Part shown: positions 35,160 to 47,508 of the stretch, in pieces
How the letters are laid out: every line of letters begins with the position of its first letter
Numbering within the stretch: position 1 is the stretch's first letter
Source of the DNA: Brachypodium distachyon
Taxonomy: Eukaryota; Streptophyta; Magnoliopsida; Poales; Poaceae
Assembly: GCF_000005505.3 (NCBI RefSeq)
Contig: NC_016132.3
Span: forward strand, 58,108,914-58,172,913
Length of the DNA: 64,000 nucleotides
Direction of reading: 5' to 3'
Position numbers and translations under genes: made by a program
The notes under the pieces: model-generated
Seen by the model: the letters and a program-made list of their open reading frames with translations, nothing else
Databases searched by the model: none
What the model was told of the DNA's origin: nothing

Positions 35160-37930
35160 GGGCGTTGCGTGTGCGGAAGTGGCGGATCTGGCTTTTGGAG
35201 CCTCTCGGCGATGGGAGTTTTGTTTTCTTGGTTGGTGGCGCGAGCGAGTTGACGTGTTTCTCTTCCGGGCCCGGCGGGCGGGCGGGCGGGCATCAGCGTG
35301 TATTTGAAGCTTCCTTTAATTTCTTTTTTGTAGACAGGTGAGTTGTTTGAAGCTTCTTCTCGCTTGCTTCGCTGGTGGATTAGTGCGTGCGATGAGAATG
35401 AGATATCCACGTGTTTGATTGTTGAATGCTTCTACGGTTCTACTCCCGCCTTTTTTTACCTTTCTCCCTTCTTCGTCCGTGCCTGAGTTTCAAACTTCCT
35501 TTTTACCTTTGCGCAAAAGGAAATGCTTCGATTCCTGTGGGTATGGGTGGACATCTATCATGGTTTCAAGCCAGCTGCTTTCAAACATTCTCACTCTCAG
35601 CTGTCGCGAGAACAAAATGTATTTAAAAATGAATTTGATCGATTCATGTTACGTACTCGGGTATTCTTACCAGGATTAAAGAAAAATCAGTGATGTTTGG
35701 TTCCAAATATCGCTGGTTTTGACTGTGGAATCATACTATAGGCGATTGAAGAGTATGATAGGCACGTGCAACCGATCCGTCAGGTGGGTTGCTATCGGAG
35801 GCGAACGGTGGTGTTTAATGTTGAGAGCTTCGTCTTCCTCTCGGCCGGGCGCGAACCTTCTCACTCGGCCGGCTGTGCCCAGAACAGGCCTACATTTGGA
35901 TGTCAACAACAGCATCCACATGTGTGGGTGTGTCATCCCTGTAACTGTAAGTGATGATGCTCCTTGGATTGGACCTCGTGGTCTCCACGTCAAGGAAATG
36001 GTGTACTTCTTTCTTTTGTATAGGGTGTCCAAGAGACGAACTCCTGCTGTCTCAATTGTTCGCTGCAACTAGCGTTGAAACTCTCTGAAATATGGGCAAG
36101 AGAGACAAAAAGCATAAAACAAAGAAGTCGGCCGGACGAACAGCTGGTCAACGCTCGTATATAGTACTATTACTCCGTATTTCCTGTACTATTGGGCGTG
36201 TAAAAATCGTGTTAAGTTCTTTTTAGCGGGGAGCCGTGTCAAGCTTTTGGTGGCAAGTGGCAACAGAGCAGCGGGGACCTACTTTGACCTTTGTGCCTGA
36301 TCCTGATGTTAACCGTAGTCTCCCTCTCAATCTCTCCATTTCTCTTTATCGATCGAACATGGACCAAATTTTGCAGTGTTCATACTTGGCATTCTTACAA
36401 TTATTTCCGACACGTTCCAATTCTTTTTTTTATCGACTTTGACCGTAGCTGCGATTTAATATTCGAAACAGAGCAAAGTACGGTCTTGGTCATTCCTCTT
36501 TCATAGTTTCGCATTTCTCCTTTCCTTTAATAATATATAAAAGGCAGGCATGAGAAAACTACATGTGCGGCTGTTCGTACCTACTTAGGTTAGCATAATC
36601 TATCTAGTCATACAACTCATCTGATGTTTCCTACCAGACTAATCGGCTCAAATAGCTTTCCTTGGACGTTTCCACGCTGATGTTACTCTCCTTGATTTAA
36701 TTTTTTGGGTACTGATGTTACCCTTCTTAAATGTTCTGCTTTGATTATAATTCTGAAACGTATATTATCTTCTTCTTGAGAATTTGAAATCTGTTTTCGT
36801 CAACAACAAAAAAAGAGAATTTGCAATCTGGATATCCTTCAAACTGGTTTAAAAGGCTGTCTGGGCTTTAACAAAGCGCTACTCGATCCCTTATTGGGCC
36901 TAACTGTATACAGGTTACGACGACTAGCAGAAGGATTCGCAGAAGGGCTAAGCATATCCAAAAACCAGTCACGTGGGCTACAACAAGCGTGCCGAATATC
37001 TCCAAAGCCCATACAGATCCTAGATCAGGCTGCAAGAGAGTAGAGACTACCATGGGCGATCTGTGGGCTTAATTTGCTGGACGAAGGCTTTAGCCCACCT
37101 TTGTGGCTCCCCGTGAATCTCGAACAGGCCGCCCAGCTGGGCTCGAGCCCCACCTGGTCAGGTTGGCGCCGTCGTCTACTAGTAGTTTTCTTGGCCCATG
37201 AACGATAGCAAAACGGAAGAAAAAAGGTTAACAAATTGAAAAATTCAACGTTTTCCATTTGACCGTGCAAGGCTTGGCAGCAATCTTCCGTTGGGGGCCC
37301 GTACCATCATGGACTAATTCCGGAAGAAAATTCTGCGACCCAACGCATGGATGTAAATCAATACTCATTAGCAAACATTAACTCCATACCTCATCTACAT
37401 CAAACATTAATTACAATTCATACGAAAATGGGGATACCACTAATTGAATTAACATTAATGTGCACCCATATATACTCACAGATATATATCTCACTCCAGT
37501 GCTCAAAATCGTTCATTTCATCTTTCAAGAAAAAAAAATACTCCTAATTAACTTGTCGTTTTGGCCTAGTACTCCGAAAGAATAATCAAAGATCCACCCT
37601 GGTCCCTTGCAACATTCCAAATGTCTCTGCATCCTGAGGAATGAAACCACCATATACATCACCGGTGCCGGCCGGCTGGCTGGCGTATGCGTACATACAT
37701 ACGTACATACATGCCGCCGCTTAATTGTCACCATTATCTGTCCATATATTCCAGCCGAACAAAATTTATATATATACATATAAATCTGATATGTCTTATG
37801 TATCTCCGGGACACGAAGCAGCCCCACGCTTTTGTGCTGGTGTGGCGAGCAGGAATTAATCCAGAACGGTTGCACACTTAACCCAAGAATTAATCAACGC
37901 ACCCTGTCACGTAGTACGAACCAATTAATC
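35160..37930. other. Intergenic stretch, no gene supported
   Basis: Promoter side of the ARM gene, then AT-rich DNA. The ORF at 35719-36072 is not family-like. A CATACGTA-type microsatellite occurs near 37690-37710. Confidence 0.4.
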
Positions 37931-37965
37931 AATCAATGAACCAAGCATGCAGCTCGATTGCCCGA

Positions 37966-39699
37966 TCATGGACGCGCAGCAGGCCCTGGAGCGGCGGCGG
38001 CGAGGATGGCAGAGTGCAAGTCCCTGAGCGTGTCCCCGAACCTGTCAAGATCCAGCGTCACGTTCTGGCTGCCGAGGTACACTTTGGCCACGAGCTCCCA
38101 GCCGGCGCCTTTCTTGGCCGTCTCCGGGTCAGCCACGATCACGTCGTCCGCCGCGTATTTGAGCCTCAGCGAGCTCTCGCCGGCCACCACGTCGTACTGC
38201 TCGTAGCGCAGCCCCATGGAGACGGTCGCCTCCGCGTAGCACCCGCGCGCGATCGGCCCGACCCCCAGCGGCGCGATCTGGAGCACCGCCGCCGTGGAGT
38301 TGGAGTTGGTGTTGTTGCTTGGGCGGAGGAAGAGGAGCTTGGTGAGGTCGGCGCCGTGGACGCCGAGGAGCACGTCGCAGGCGCTCACGGCCGCGTACGA
38401 TGCCGACAGCGGCGCGCCGTTGGCCGTCTCAAGGATGGAGACCTCGAACCCGATGGACTCTGCGAGGCGCGCCACGGCGCCCTGGTTCTCGATCACCCGG
38501 TTCCCTTTCCTCGCCAGGATCCCCAGCCTCGGACGCCGCCCTTGTTGTTCCTCTTGTTTCAGGGCTGCGTTGTCCGCTTCGTAGGCTCTGGCGAGGAAGG
38601 TGTGGAAGTCGAGGAGGGACTTGTGGTCGCGGGTGCGGGCGGGGTCGACGGAGAGCACGCCGTGGAAGCGGGACCCGACGATGGCGCCTGCCGGGAAGCA
38701 GTGGGTGCGCGTGTCGTGGACCAGGTCCACGACTCCGCGGCGGCCGGAGAGCTCCGAGATGAGCTCGCGGAACGTGCCGGCCCACCAGGGGTTGTAGGCG
38801 AGCACGGCGAGCACGACGCCATGGCGGAGGTGGGAGGAGGTGAGCCAGGCCGGGAGGAACCCGTCGTTGAAGGCGTGGAACAGGTTCCCCGTGTAACCCC
38901 CCGCCGTCATCACCAGCGCCGGCGCCTCGTGCACCACGTCGCACTTGGAGGTTTCTGATTCGGAGGCTGTGGGCGCGCGGAGGCGGACCTCGTGGATGGA
39001 CGCCATGAGGTGCCGCTCCCACTTGCGCGTGTAGGGGCGGATCCTCTGCTCTTCCACGGTGGCGTTGGCGTTGAAGAGGAGGAAGGAGAGCGAGGCGGCG
39101 TGGGTGCGCACGTCGCCGGACATGAAGCAGACGTCCGTGTTGAAGTCCGACCGGTCGCAGCAGATGCGGCCGTGCTTGCCCATGGACTCGCACGGGGACC
39201 CCACCTGGTTGTCCAGGACGAGATCTTCATCATCCCCTGACGAAGAAGAAGACGCATTGTCGCCGCCGCCGCCGCCGCCGCCATCGGCATGATCTTGTCC
39301 CCCTCCGGCGCGCACTGTGCTATTAGTACTACTGCTCGACGGCTGCGGCGGCGGCGACAGGGCGGCTTGCGGTGTACTGCTGCTGTTGCTGCTGCTCGAC
39401 GGCGGCGGCGGCAACAAGGCGGCTTGCGGTGTACTGCTGCTGCTCGACGGCGGCGGCGACGACGATGACATGGCGGCTTTCGCCGGCGCGAAGAAGTCGA
39501 CGCTGGCCACCACACCCGACGTGGACGGCGCCAGAAAGAAGCGCGGCGCGTAGACGAACGCGCAGGTGACGACGGTGAGGAGGAAGAAGAAGTGCACGAA
39601 GCCGGGCCACCTCAGCCGGCCCACCTTCTTCCCGTCCTGCAGATTGTCCGCCGCGCCGCCGATCAGGCTCTTCTCTTCGGGCAGCTTCGAGGCGGCCAT
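37966..39699 (-). CDS. GT61 family Golgi glycosyltransferase, 577 aa
   Basis: Intronless; the first in-frame ATG is at 39699 (MAASKLPEEKSLIG). It is a type II membrane protein: a cytosolic tail of about 33 residues, then FVHFFFLLTVVTCAFVYAP (about 34-52), then a Ser/Pro-rich stem (about 65-165) with repeated SSSTPQAAL, then the catalytic domain. GT61 landmarks: GRICCDRSDFNTDVC, RPYTRKWE, FHAFNDGFLPAWLTS, and GVHGADLTKLLFLRP, the G-x-H-G-A-x-L-T motif near the active site. GT61 enzymes of grasses add arabinose or xylose to xylan, or O-linked sugars to proteins, in the Golgi. The acceptor cannot be told from sequence. A TATATAAG box at 39877-39885 is suitably placed upstream. The stem repeat is a GC-rich minisatellite in the DNA. 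Confidence 0.88.
   Translation of the reverse strand: MAASKLPEEKSLIGGAADNLQDGKKVGRLRWPGFVHFFFLLTVVTCAFVYAPRFFLAPSTSGVVASVDFFAPAKAAMSSSSPPPSSSSSTPQAALLPPPPSSSSNSSSTPQAALSPPPQPSSSSTNSTVRAGGGQDHADGGGGGGGDNASSSSSGDDEDLVLDNQVGSPCESMGKHGRICCDRSDFNTDVCFMSGDVRTHAASLSFLLFNANATVEEQRIRPYTRKWERHLMASIHEVRLRAPTASESETSKCDVVHEAPALVMTAGGYTGNLFHAFNDGFLPAWLTSSHLRHGVVLAVLAYNPWWAGTFRELISELSGRRGVVDLVHDTRTHCFPAGAIVGSRFHGVLSVDPARTRDHKSLLDFHTFLARAYEADNAALKQEEQQGRRPRLGILARKGNRVIENQGAVARLAESIGFEVSILETANGAPLSASYAAVSACDVLLGVHGADLTKLLFLRPSNNTNSNSTAAVLQIAPLGVGPIARGCYAEATVSMGLRYEQYDVVAGESSLRLKYAADDVIVADPETAKKGAGWELVAKVYLGSQNVTLDLDRFGDTLRDLHSAILAAAAPGPAARP
39361..39475 (-). repeat. Coding minisatellite in the GT61 stem
   Basis: GGCGGCTTGCGGTGTACTGC begins at about 39361 and again at about 39418, each followed by poly-CTG and CTCGACGGCGGCGG. 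A third degenerate copy lies just before. In protein these are repeated (S)nTPQAAL-PPP units of the Ser/Pro-rich stem. Copy number is likely to vary between accessions. Confidence 0.75.
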
Positions 39700-39724
39700 G
39701 ACGTCTATTCTCCTTGGTCTGTGT

Positions 39725-39743
39725 GGTGTGTGTGTGTGTGTGT
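39725..39743. repeat. (GT)n microsatellite in GT61 leader
   Basis: A TG/GT run lies about 30 bases upstream of the GT61 ATG on its coding strand, where it reads (CA)n. Confidence 0.8.
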
Positions 39744-39876
39744 GGAGAGAACAACGAAATGGTGTCCCTTTTCTTTTGGACAGGAGAAACAGGGGGGATC
39801 GCAAATCTGCTCTAGCAGCTAGTTTCCCTTTTGCAGCGGTCTCGTGCTTGTCGGGACCGCGTCAGGGGCTCAGGGC

Positions 39877-39885
39877 TTATATAGA
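39877..39885 (-). promoter_or_regulatory. TATA box of the GT61 gene
   Basis: The minus strand reads TCTATATAAG. It stands in GC-rich sequence about 180 bases upstream of the ATG, which leaves a normal 5' leader of about 150 bases. Confidence 0.55.
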
Positions 39886-39959
39886 CCGCGGGCGGGCGGC
39901 CGGGCGGCGAGACGAGAGTGAGTCGCACACGCCGGCCGGCCCTGGCGCGGCGCATTGAT

Positions 39960-42860
39960 ATGCGTGTTTTGGGGGCAAATCACTTTCCATTCCGTCCGGG
40001 GTTCAGTCTCCATCGCGTCAGTTATAAATCTCTGCGGGTGTCACTATACCCAGGTGTCCGTCCGTCAGGCCCTGGGCTTTGGGGCATCCGCGGCTATATA
40101 TCTTCCAAGACTTTGTTGCTGGCCATATATCTATATCTTTCAACCGAAAGAACGACTTCACACGGCAAACAAACACACATGCAACACCACTCGATCAGAC
40201 ACGCACACGTCTGCTAAGCCTACGCACGCACGTCCGCAAGCTAGCTCCTGATCTCGATCGAAATGCTGGCTGCAGGGGTGATGCACATCTGTATCTGGAG
40301 TTCTACAGAAACTATACACAAGCTTACAATTTGCAGATACATACAGCAAGCTCGAGTAAAAGTGACGAAGCTCTTTCGCAAAGGAAAAGATCCATAAAAA
40401 GGAAGTTGGTGGTGGCTTGTGCGCGTGTAAAAGGATACTACTGTAGAGTATGGACAAGGGATGGCAGGTTGCTGCGAACTTGTTAGTTTTGGATGGATAG
40501 CTAGCTGTCAGGTGCGCCGTTGTCTTCCACCGGGCGATTAACTGTGAAACGTAATACCATATGGGCAATATCTGTGCAGATTTAGCCCGATCAGTTTCCG
40601 TAATCTCGTGTATCAATGTTCCAGCTAGCGGTAATAAACCAGTGCCAATTTTATGGTTCCCCGGATAAGGAGTTCTATTATGGGCAGTGGAGGGCTAAAA
40701 CTGGCATCAATTGACAAGCGGGTCCTTCCTAGCTTCCTCCTCAAATGCTTGGAATTGATTGAGGTTAATGAATAACCTCTTTGCGTTGGTGCTTTGAGCT
40801 GGATACTGCTCTCTTTCACACGCCTATGCATATCTCTCCATCCGACGGTTTAGCGGCAGTACAGATCCTCTACAGTACGTCAGAGAGTGACTTTGGGTCA
40901 CTGTCACGTGGGACTCATGGCTGAATGCCCCACGTGGTGACGGTTTAGGCATCTGATCTTACCGCACGTATCGCGACGAGACTTGTAACACGAGGGGAAT
41001 GTGCGGAGAAGGCTAGCAGTGTGTCTAGCTAGGGCTAAGCGAAGCACACGCAATAGATCTAAACAGTGTGTTAGCTAGGGTTCATGATCAAGCCCTCAAC
41101 GCTGATTGGTAGGTTAGGGGTGAAACCAGGTCGGATTCGGTCGGATACTACTCGTATCATATCATATACCATTTTTTTTGTCGGCTTCGCAAACGGTTTG
41201 GATGCGGAAATGGATATGGTAGTGTAGCGGAGCGATGCAGCGGATCGGAGACGGACAATGAAGGGACAATGTGCACGTAATAATGGCATATCAGAGAAAC
41301 ACACACTCAAGGCTTATTTTATTTCTTTTGACCAAGCCTTGTACGAGTATGTATCATGCAATATCCTAGCGTAATTAACGGGCGGATTATCTCTACCCTG
41401 GCTTGTCAATAATGGCATGTTTGAGCCTCAGTGACCACTCAAATGCATGCATATATGCATCCAACACACACATGGCAAAAGCTTCCAATTAGTACTTCAG
41501 AATCTTCAGACCCGTCGAGCTAATCACTGCATCCCAAAAGCCCATTTTTATTTTGACCAAACCCAAAAGTCCAAAATTAACATGCCTTTAGCCAAGGAGC
41601 TAGTGCAGTTCGTCACGTAATGATCAGCATGCATGCGTCGTCGTCTACTTCTTCTTCGGCAGGGACCAAAACTGTACTGGGGGCCGTCCGATGGCGCCTC
41701 AAGATCCGCGAAGGTCTCTATCGGTGGCTGGTCAGGGGGGACGATCATATCGATCCGTCGCCCTAAACCTTTTTGGTTCCGTCACGTCTCAAAGTTGTTA
41801 CTACTAGATACTATAGCTAATCTAGATAGCTAGTAGCATTTGAACACGATTGATCGGCTATGCGTGCATCGATCTCCAACACACACACACACACACACAC
41901 ACACGAAAAGAGAAGAAGGAAAGAACCCAATTAACTCCCATCAACCCTGTAATGCTATCTTGAATCTGTTAACAACTTATATTAACTCCATGGAGGCCAC
42001 TGCGGATGGATCGAGCGGCCAACGCCAACGCCAACAGGGCCGGCCGGCAAGCAGCTTTCTGTTGGTATTCACGAGCACGGACGACAGTTGAAGTTTCCCA
42101 ACAAACGTGACACACACTTTCTGAATGAGTTGTGATCATATATGGATAGGATATTAAATAATTTAGCGGTTCGATCCATGCTTGGAGTCCCAACTGCATA
42201 TACCGGCTGCCGAGTTAAGTACGTGGCCGATCATACGGACCGGGAGAGATCGACCGAGAGAAGGGCCGAAACGGCAAAGATTAAAAAAGATACTTGTACA
42301 TATCCTTATGGCTAGAAAACAAACCAAAAATATTATCGGTAGAAGATTAATTTATGCAAAAAAAAATTAACTTGTGTCACGGGCACCCGTCATCTGGGGT
42401 CGGCAGCAGTTGTGTATGTATGTATCCGCTGAAGAAAAATCCACATTCTCTGGTGCTGGAGACGGACGTTGCACCAGCAAAAGAGGGCCCCAGCCTGCTG
42501 AGCTTAAACTGGCTACGACCCTTCGACGGATCTAGGACGGAGAACAATCAGTGCATGGGCAGAAGCAGCAAAAGGAACAAACTCTAGCTAAGCTAAGCTA
42601 AGATAGCTACTCCGTGGACGAAAAGAGGGCGCGCTGTTCCTTTCAAGCAAGGAAGAGCGGGCACCCGCATACTGCAGTTGATTGAGTCGCGTATCGGTAC
42701 TAGGGGATTGGAATTTCGAACGTGGAAATGTTAACATTTCGGTCCTCACGTGGAGCGGCTGGACAGGAATGTTAACATTTCGGTCCGTCACGTACTCTCT
42801 TTTTCTTAGAACACTCCGTGCTCCGTAATTTACAAATCGTTTTATTTGTTTTACTCCGTG
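39960..42860. other. Intergenic stretch, no gene supported
   Basis: No gene was found. A sequence at about 41113-41170 (TAGGGGTGAAACCAGGTCGG, then repeated GTCGGATA/ATCATATCATATACC words) resembles one end of a hAT element, without a partner. A (CA)n microsatellite lies at 41879-41903. The phrase CGGAAATGTTAACATTTCGGTC is repeated at about 42723 and 42768. Confidence 0.4.
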
Positions 42861-42866
42861 CTCCGT

Positions 42867-43930
42867 GAAGTTCATATTTCATCTCCAAATGTATCTTCAG
42901 GGACGCATTACCCCTTAAAGTGCAAAACCGTCCAATTTAGATCCTGAAATCTACAAAACCAAATAAATCACCCCATTAATCGGTTTTTATGCTGATATGG
43001 CCAATTTAGAGCGGTTTTGTTGCTGATTAGGATTTTTGACCAGCAGGTATTTTTCTGCAAAGTGACGAGTGCTCTCCTCTCTTTCTCGCTGACCACCGGG
43101 CCCCACCATAGCCCTCTTGCTCCTGCTCCCCTTCCCATCGGCATGGCCGGCATGGCCACCGTCTCCGTCTGGACCCCGCCGTCACCTCGCTGCCCCTTCC
43201 TCTTCTTATCCCCCAGGCGGACAGGCCCCAACCCAGCGCCCTTCTTCCTTCCCCACAAGCTATCTCTCCCCGCTCTCTTCTCTTCTCCACAGCACGAAGC
43301 CGCCTCCTTCTCCCCAAATCCGGCCAGCTCCCTGATCCCCGAGCCCCTCCCCGACCACCGCCATGGCCCCGCGGACCCGCAGCCCCCACCGCCTGGCCCG
43401 CGCGTGCTCGTCTTCTGCACCTCCGGCCGAGCGCCGCCACGCTCGCTCCGGCCGTTCCCCAGCCTCCCCGACCTCAAGGCCGTGCCCAGGAGCACCGGCC
43501 GACCTCGCGAAGTCGCCGCCGCCCTCGCATAGAAGCACCGCCGACCCTAGCGCCCCCGCACCGGAGCCCCTCCGCCGGTCGTCCCCACCGCCGACGGCAG
43601 GCTCCTCCGGTTGCTTCCCCGCCTCACCAACGACGCCGTTGTCCTCGTGGTGCCGGCGTGCACACGTGCGGCATCTCCGCCAGTCAATCCGCACCCCTGA
43701 TGAGCCGCCGTGATGATGAGTTGCGCCTCATGAAGCCATTGTGTCCACGTAACATGCTCAAAATAAGTCAACCTATCCTAGTCAGGAGCAAAACCACTCT
43801 AAATATGCCTAAAACCGGCTTAGGGATGATTTATCTGGTATTAAAGATTTCAGAGTTTAAATTAAACGGTTTTGTACTTTAGGGGGCTACGCGGCTACAG
43901 ACATATATTTGGAGGTGAAATATGAACTTC
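42867..43930. mobile_element. Mutator-like element, Pack-MULE candidate (1064 bp)
   Basis: Left terminus GAAGTTCATATTTCATCTCC. The right terminus, reverse-complemented, starts GAAGTTCATATTTCACCTCC. Agreement continues for about 170 bases at the same spacing (AAAGTGCAAAACCGT against AAAGTACAAAACCGT, CTGAAATCT, TTTAGAG-GGTTTTG, CTGA-TAGGAT). The 9 bases outside are GTGCTCCGT and TTTCTTCGT (6 of 9 match), an eroded target duplication. Between the AT-rich TIRs, 43076-43720 is strongly GC-rich, with open frames on both strands (43017-43532 plus, 43260-43694 minus). That is the signature of captured gene fragments. The source gene was not recognised, and no transposase is present. Confidence 0.82.
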
Positions 43931-43934
43931 TTTC

Positions 43935-46700
43935 TTCGTTTAAAAACTAAAGTGCGAGGATAAAATATGGGCTTGCTAAATTGGAGGCCTACCCAGCGAC
44001 CGGCACGGCCCGAGCGAGAAGTGCAGCAGCCTTACGCACGCAGCAAGCTTGAAAAGTCCAAGAGAATTGCCAGTTGGCCATACGGCCCACACGCGTACGG
44101 ACGGATTCAGCCCATATTGGATTCGCAGCACAGTACTGAATAGTCTGACCGATGTCGGTCATTGATGCCTCTAAAAAAAAATGTCGGTCATTGATGTTTG
44201 GAACAAGCAATATTCATACGGAATAACATCTTGGCTTTTCGTGAGGTGTTCAATTAGGGCTCAAGATAATGTTGATTTGATTGTGCATGTTAATTTACTG
44301 CTACTCCATTATGCACTAACCCGGTCAAACGTACCCTGATTATACATGCCATGGAGGACTAAATGATTCTTGTAGCCATATAGCTAGCGACAGCTAGTAA
44401 AGAACCACGGTATTCCAGCCTAGTACTACTTATGTTCTGTGAGCAGCTTAATGCAGCAGTACTTAATTATCTCGTGTTAATTAGTATGCAATCACAGGGA
44501 TGACGAAGGTAAACAGACTCGTAATGTGACACAGAGACAGATCGAGCTCCAACCACCTGCCAGTTACAGATACCACCGTCCAAGGGGAGTTAACAAGCAC
44601 CAGTAGCTTCGGCCATCGTGTGCCTAATAGTAAGACTTTTGAAAAGGGGGAAGAAGACGGACCATATATACAAGATGAAAACACACCTGACTTGGTCCAA
44701 AGAGGGACGATTCCCAGCTGAAAAGACTCGTACGTGCTACTAATAAGAGCATGTCCTTTTGACGAAGCACTGCCGCGACTAATGGTCCAAGTAGTAGTAA
44801 GTGTAGTACCGTCCGATCGATCTTCAATTGGACCTTTCAGTCAGAGGAATCAGCTGGGCAAGAGCTCGATCAGTTTGACTGCGTTGTCCATTGACCTCCT
44901 GAATGATCCGGACAACCACCAACCGTACCGGGAACCTGATCGATTTCAGAAAAGGAACTTGGAACTAGCTTTAACTTAACCCCCATGCACCAACCAACCA
45001 CGGCACCACCATGAGTCGTCGCTCACCGCGTGCGCCGCAGCAGCGACGAGTCGTCTCGCCCGTCTCCCGTAGATCTCCGGACCCCGATCGATGCAAATCC
45101 TGACACAATTCCTCTGCCTTTGACATTCTTTCCCAGCAAGCACGCGCCTTTGCCGTCTCCATCTCCCCCAACAACAGCAACAACAAAGTACTAATCCAAT
45201 TGGTACATTTTTTAAGATGGAACGGTCTCCTTTTTCTCTCTCGGCGCCGCGCCAAAGTCAGAGGGCCGCGGTGGGCAGTGGCCGTGGCTGCACGACCAAT
45301 CCCCACGACGCGAGATGACTCTTTTTTTGAGGGACTTTGAAGTTTCCGGGATGGCCGTTGCCGTTGCCGGCGCCGGACGCTCGCTCTCACGGTAAAAACA
45401 GTGCCACGGAGATAAAAAGCACTCGCTGCGAATCGTTTCCTATCCCTTTGTGTTGGAGGAGCGCTGGTCGCTGGAGCGGCAACCGCGCCCAGTCGTGTTC
45501 GCCGTTGCCAACCACTCCCAGAAAGCTCTACTACTCGCCAAAGATTCTGCAGTCCGCGTCCATCTTACGTACGTCGCCGGCGGCGAACAAGACCTCGAGA
45601 ATGACTAGTACTCGGTACGTGGCTTTGAATGCTTCCTCTCCTCTCCTCTCCTCGCAACGCAAGCAACCGGTCCTGTATTGCTTAATTGTCTAGCGGGTAA
45701 AAATTAATGGGCAATGGTTCTGCTTCCTCCGTCACGTATCATACATATCATATCATGTGACTCAAATTTATCCAAATATAAATTTATCCATATCTAAAAA
45801 ATGTCTAGATACATGTAATATTTTGGCACTTAATATGGAAGTACTCCCTAGACATAAATTAATTCTAATTTCTATGGATAGATACGAAATATACATATGC
45901 ATTCTTTTTTGAACAAGTGTATGCATCATTGGAGTACAGATTTTAATCAGTCAAGTCTTGCAAATAACTAGCTGAATGAATGTATATGCTAGTCGTAGCC
46001 CCCACGCGTTTGCTGCGAAGAGAAGTAAACAAAAATTTAATCATGCGATATATATGGTTTGCGTATACCAAATACTATATGGCCACCAAAAAATTAGAGT
46101 TAGAAGAAGCAAAGCACAAGAGACACAAAAATTTCCTGCACATAAGCTTAGCGCGGAAGGTTGCTTTGGAAAATGGACAGTCGCTATCGCCTATCATCCA
46201 ACGAGCATCTTGGAATAACAAGTAGAATCGGTAGCTAGTTGACTCGCAACTTCTTTCAGTTGCCGTTTTGCCTGATGACGGATAAAACGCTAGTCTACTG
46301 AATTTTCTGACGGTAATACGCCAGCTAATTCGCTAAGTAAGCACGGTCGTCAGTGGACTCTGTCGACAGGCCATCCCTCCTAGGTATTACTGGTGGCGAT
46401 CTGAAGGCGTCAATTCTAAGTTTGTGATCACGACATCACGTGTTGAGGTGACCGCTTGTGCTAGAAACTTGTGTAGCTCTACCACTCCTTAAATCTCTAC
46501 TGCTCCGTAGCATTCATGGTGCGAGTTCGTTACACGTGAGTTATTCCCGTCGTCCGTCCACTGTCATCTTCTAGATAATCTGACGCGTCACCACTCGCAA
46601 ACCCGTCTCCACATCAAGCAATGGGAGAGGAAGCAGGGACTAGTTAATTCAGAGCTGAAATATTCATTCGGATAATGCTGGCAGCACGTAGCAGGGTACT
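43935..46700. other. Intergenic stretch, no gene supported
   Basis: GC-rich islands near 45000-45620 contain only unrecognised ORFs. A decayed Stowaway-like segment lies around 45722-45845, with GTCTAGATACATGTAATATT inside and a second end (CTCCCTAGACATAAATTAA) adjoining it. Confidence 0.4.
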
Positions 46701-46706
46701 GGAGTA

Positions 46707-46994
46707 CTCCCTCGGTTCCATAATATAGGACGTCCACGCATTTCGAGGTCCAATTTTGATCATCAATTGGAATAATAAAATATGAATTATTCCTTCCTTC
46801 CCATGTTAAGTGACTTTCCGTTACTCGTATGTAGACGCTTTTTAGGCATTTATATTTGGACAAATTTGAGTCACTTAATATGAGACGGAGTAAGCATGTG
46901 TTATAAAATACATAATTCATATTTTGTTAATCTAATTGGTGGTCAAAACAAAATCTTGAAATACATGGGTGCTTTCGTATCATGGAACGGAGAG
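46707..46994. mobile_element. Stowaway-like MITE interrupted by another MITE
   Basis: Outer left end CTCCCTCGGTTCCATAATAT after TA (46705-46706). Outer right end, reverse-complemented, CTCTCCGTTCCATGA, followed by TA (46995-46996). The outer element is split by the second element at 46790-46890. It ends roughly 250 bases upstream of the likely NAD kinase transcription start. Confidence 0.8.
46790..46890. mobile_element. Inner Stowaway-like MITE nested in the outer one (101 bp)
   Basis: Left end TTCCTTCCTTCCCATGTTAA then GTGAC. The right end in reverse complement is CTCCGTCTCATATTAAGTGAC-like. TA lies at 46788-46789 and again at 46891-46892. The two MITEs differ in sequence, so this is insertion of one family into another and not a duplication. 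Confidence 0.78.
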
Positions 46995-47508
46995 TATTGT
47001 TTAGAGGAGCACGAATTACGCGGTCGATCGGGAGGGTTGAAAATCTGGATAGTATATTCGTCGGTTTCATTCGTCCCCCAACAGAAGCAAAACAGAAAGA
47101 CAAAGAACTGTTCTCCCCCTCCTCCGGCGTCAGCACACTGCCAGTGGGCCCCACCACCGAGGCCGGGATCCAACCGGTCAGCCCCCGTCGGCGTCAACCC
47201 CGGGAAGGGAAGGAGAGAGGCGGGGCGGGCCCCTCCTCCTCTTGGCCACCGATAAATACATCCCCGAATCCGGGGAGGGTGGTGGTGCTCGCCATCAGCT
47301 TCCCCTCTCCTCGGGCTTCTTCTTCGGCTCGCACGCACGCGCCCAACCACCACTCCGCCACCCACCTCCCGCAAATCCCACACCACGTAGTACGACATAC
47401 ACTGCCGCCCAACCCCCTGCTCTGCCAAGGCGAAAACCAACCTCCAAGCGAAAGCCAAACGGAAATCGACCAACGCCGACGGCCACGGCGAGCGCGAGCG
47501 CAGGCGGA

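Noticed and set aside
37936..38958. 340-codon ORF on the plus strand opposite the GT61 gene
   Set aside because: Shadow of the real GT61 frame; composition is typical of antisense GC-rich DNA.
37966..39804. 612-residue version of GT61 starting at 39804
   Set aside because: The codon at 39804 is TTG, not ATG, and the extra residues are poly-His/Thr from the microsatellite; ATG 39699 fits the family.
41113..41260. hAT-like terminus TAGGGGTGAAACC...
   Set aside because: Only one end is visible; no partner end or 8-bp duplication was found, so it is not listed as an element.
44971..45693. GC-rich ORFs on both strands, one with a MAVAVAGAGRSLSR start
   Set aside because: A universal-stress-like start was considered, but no continuing homologous frame or splice partner was found.
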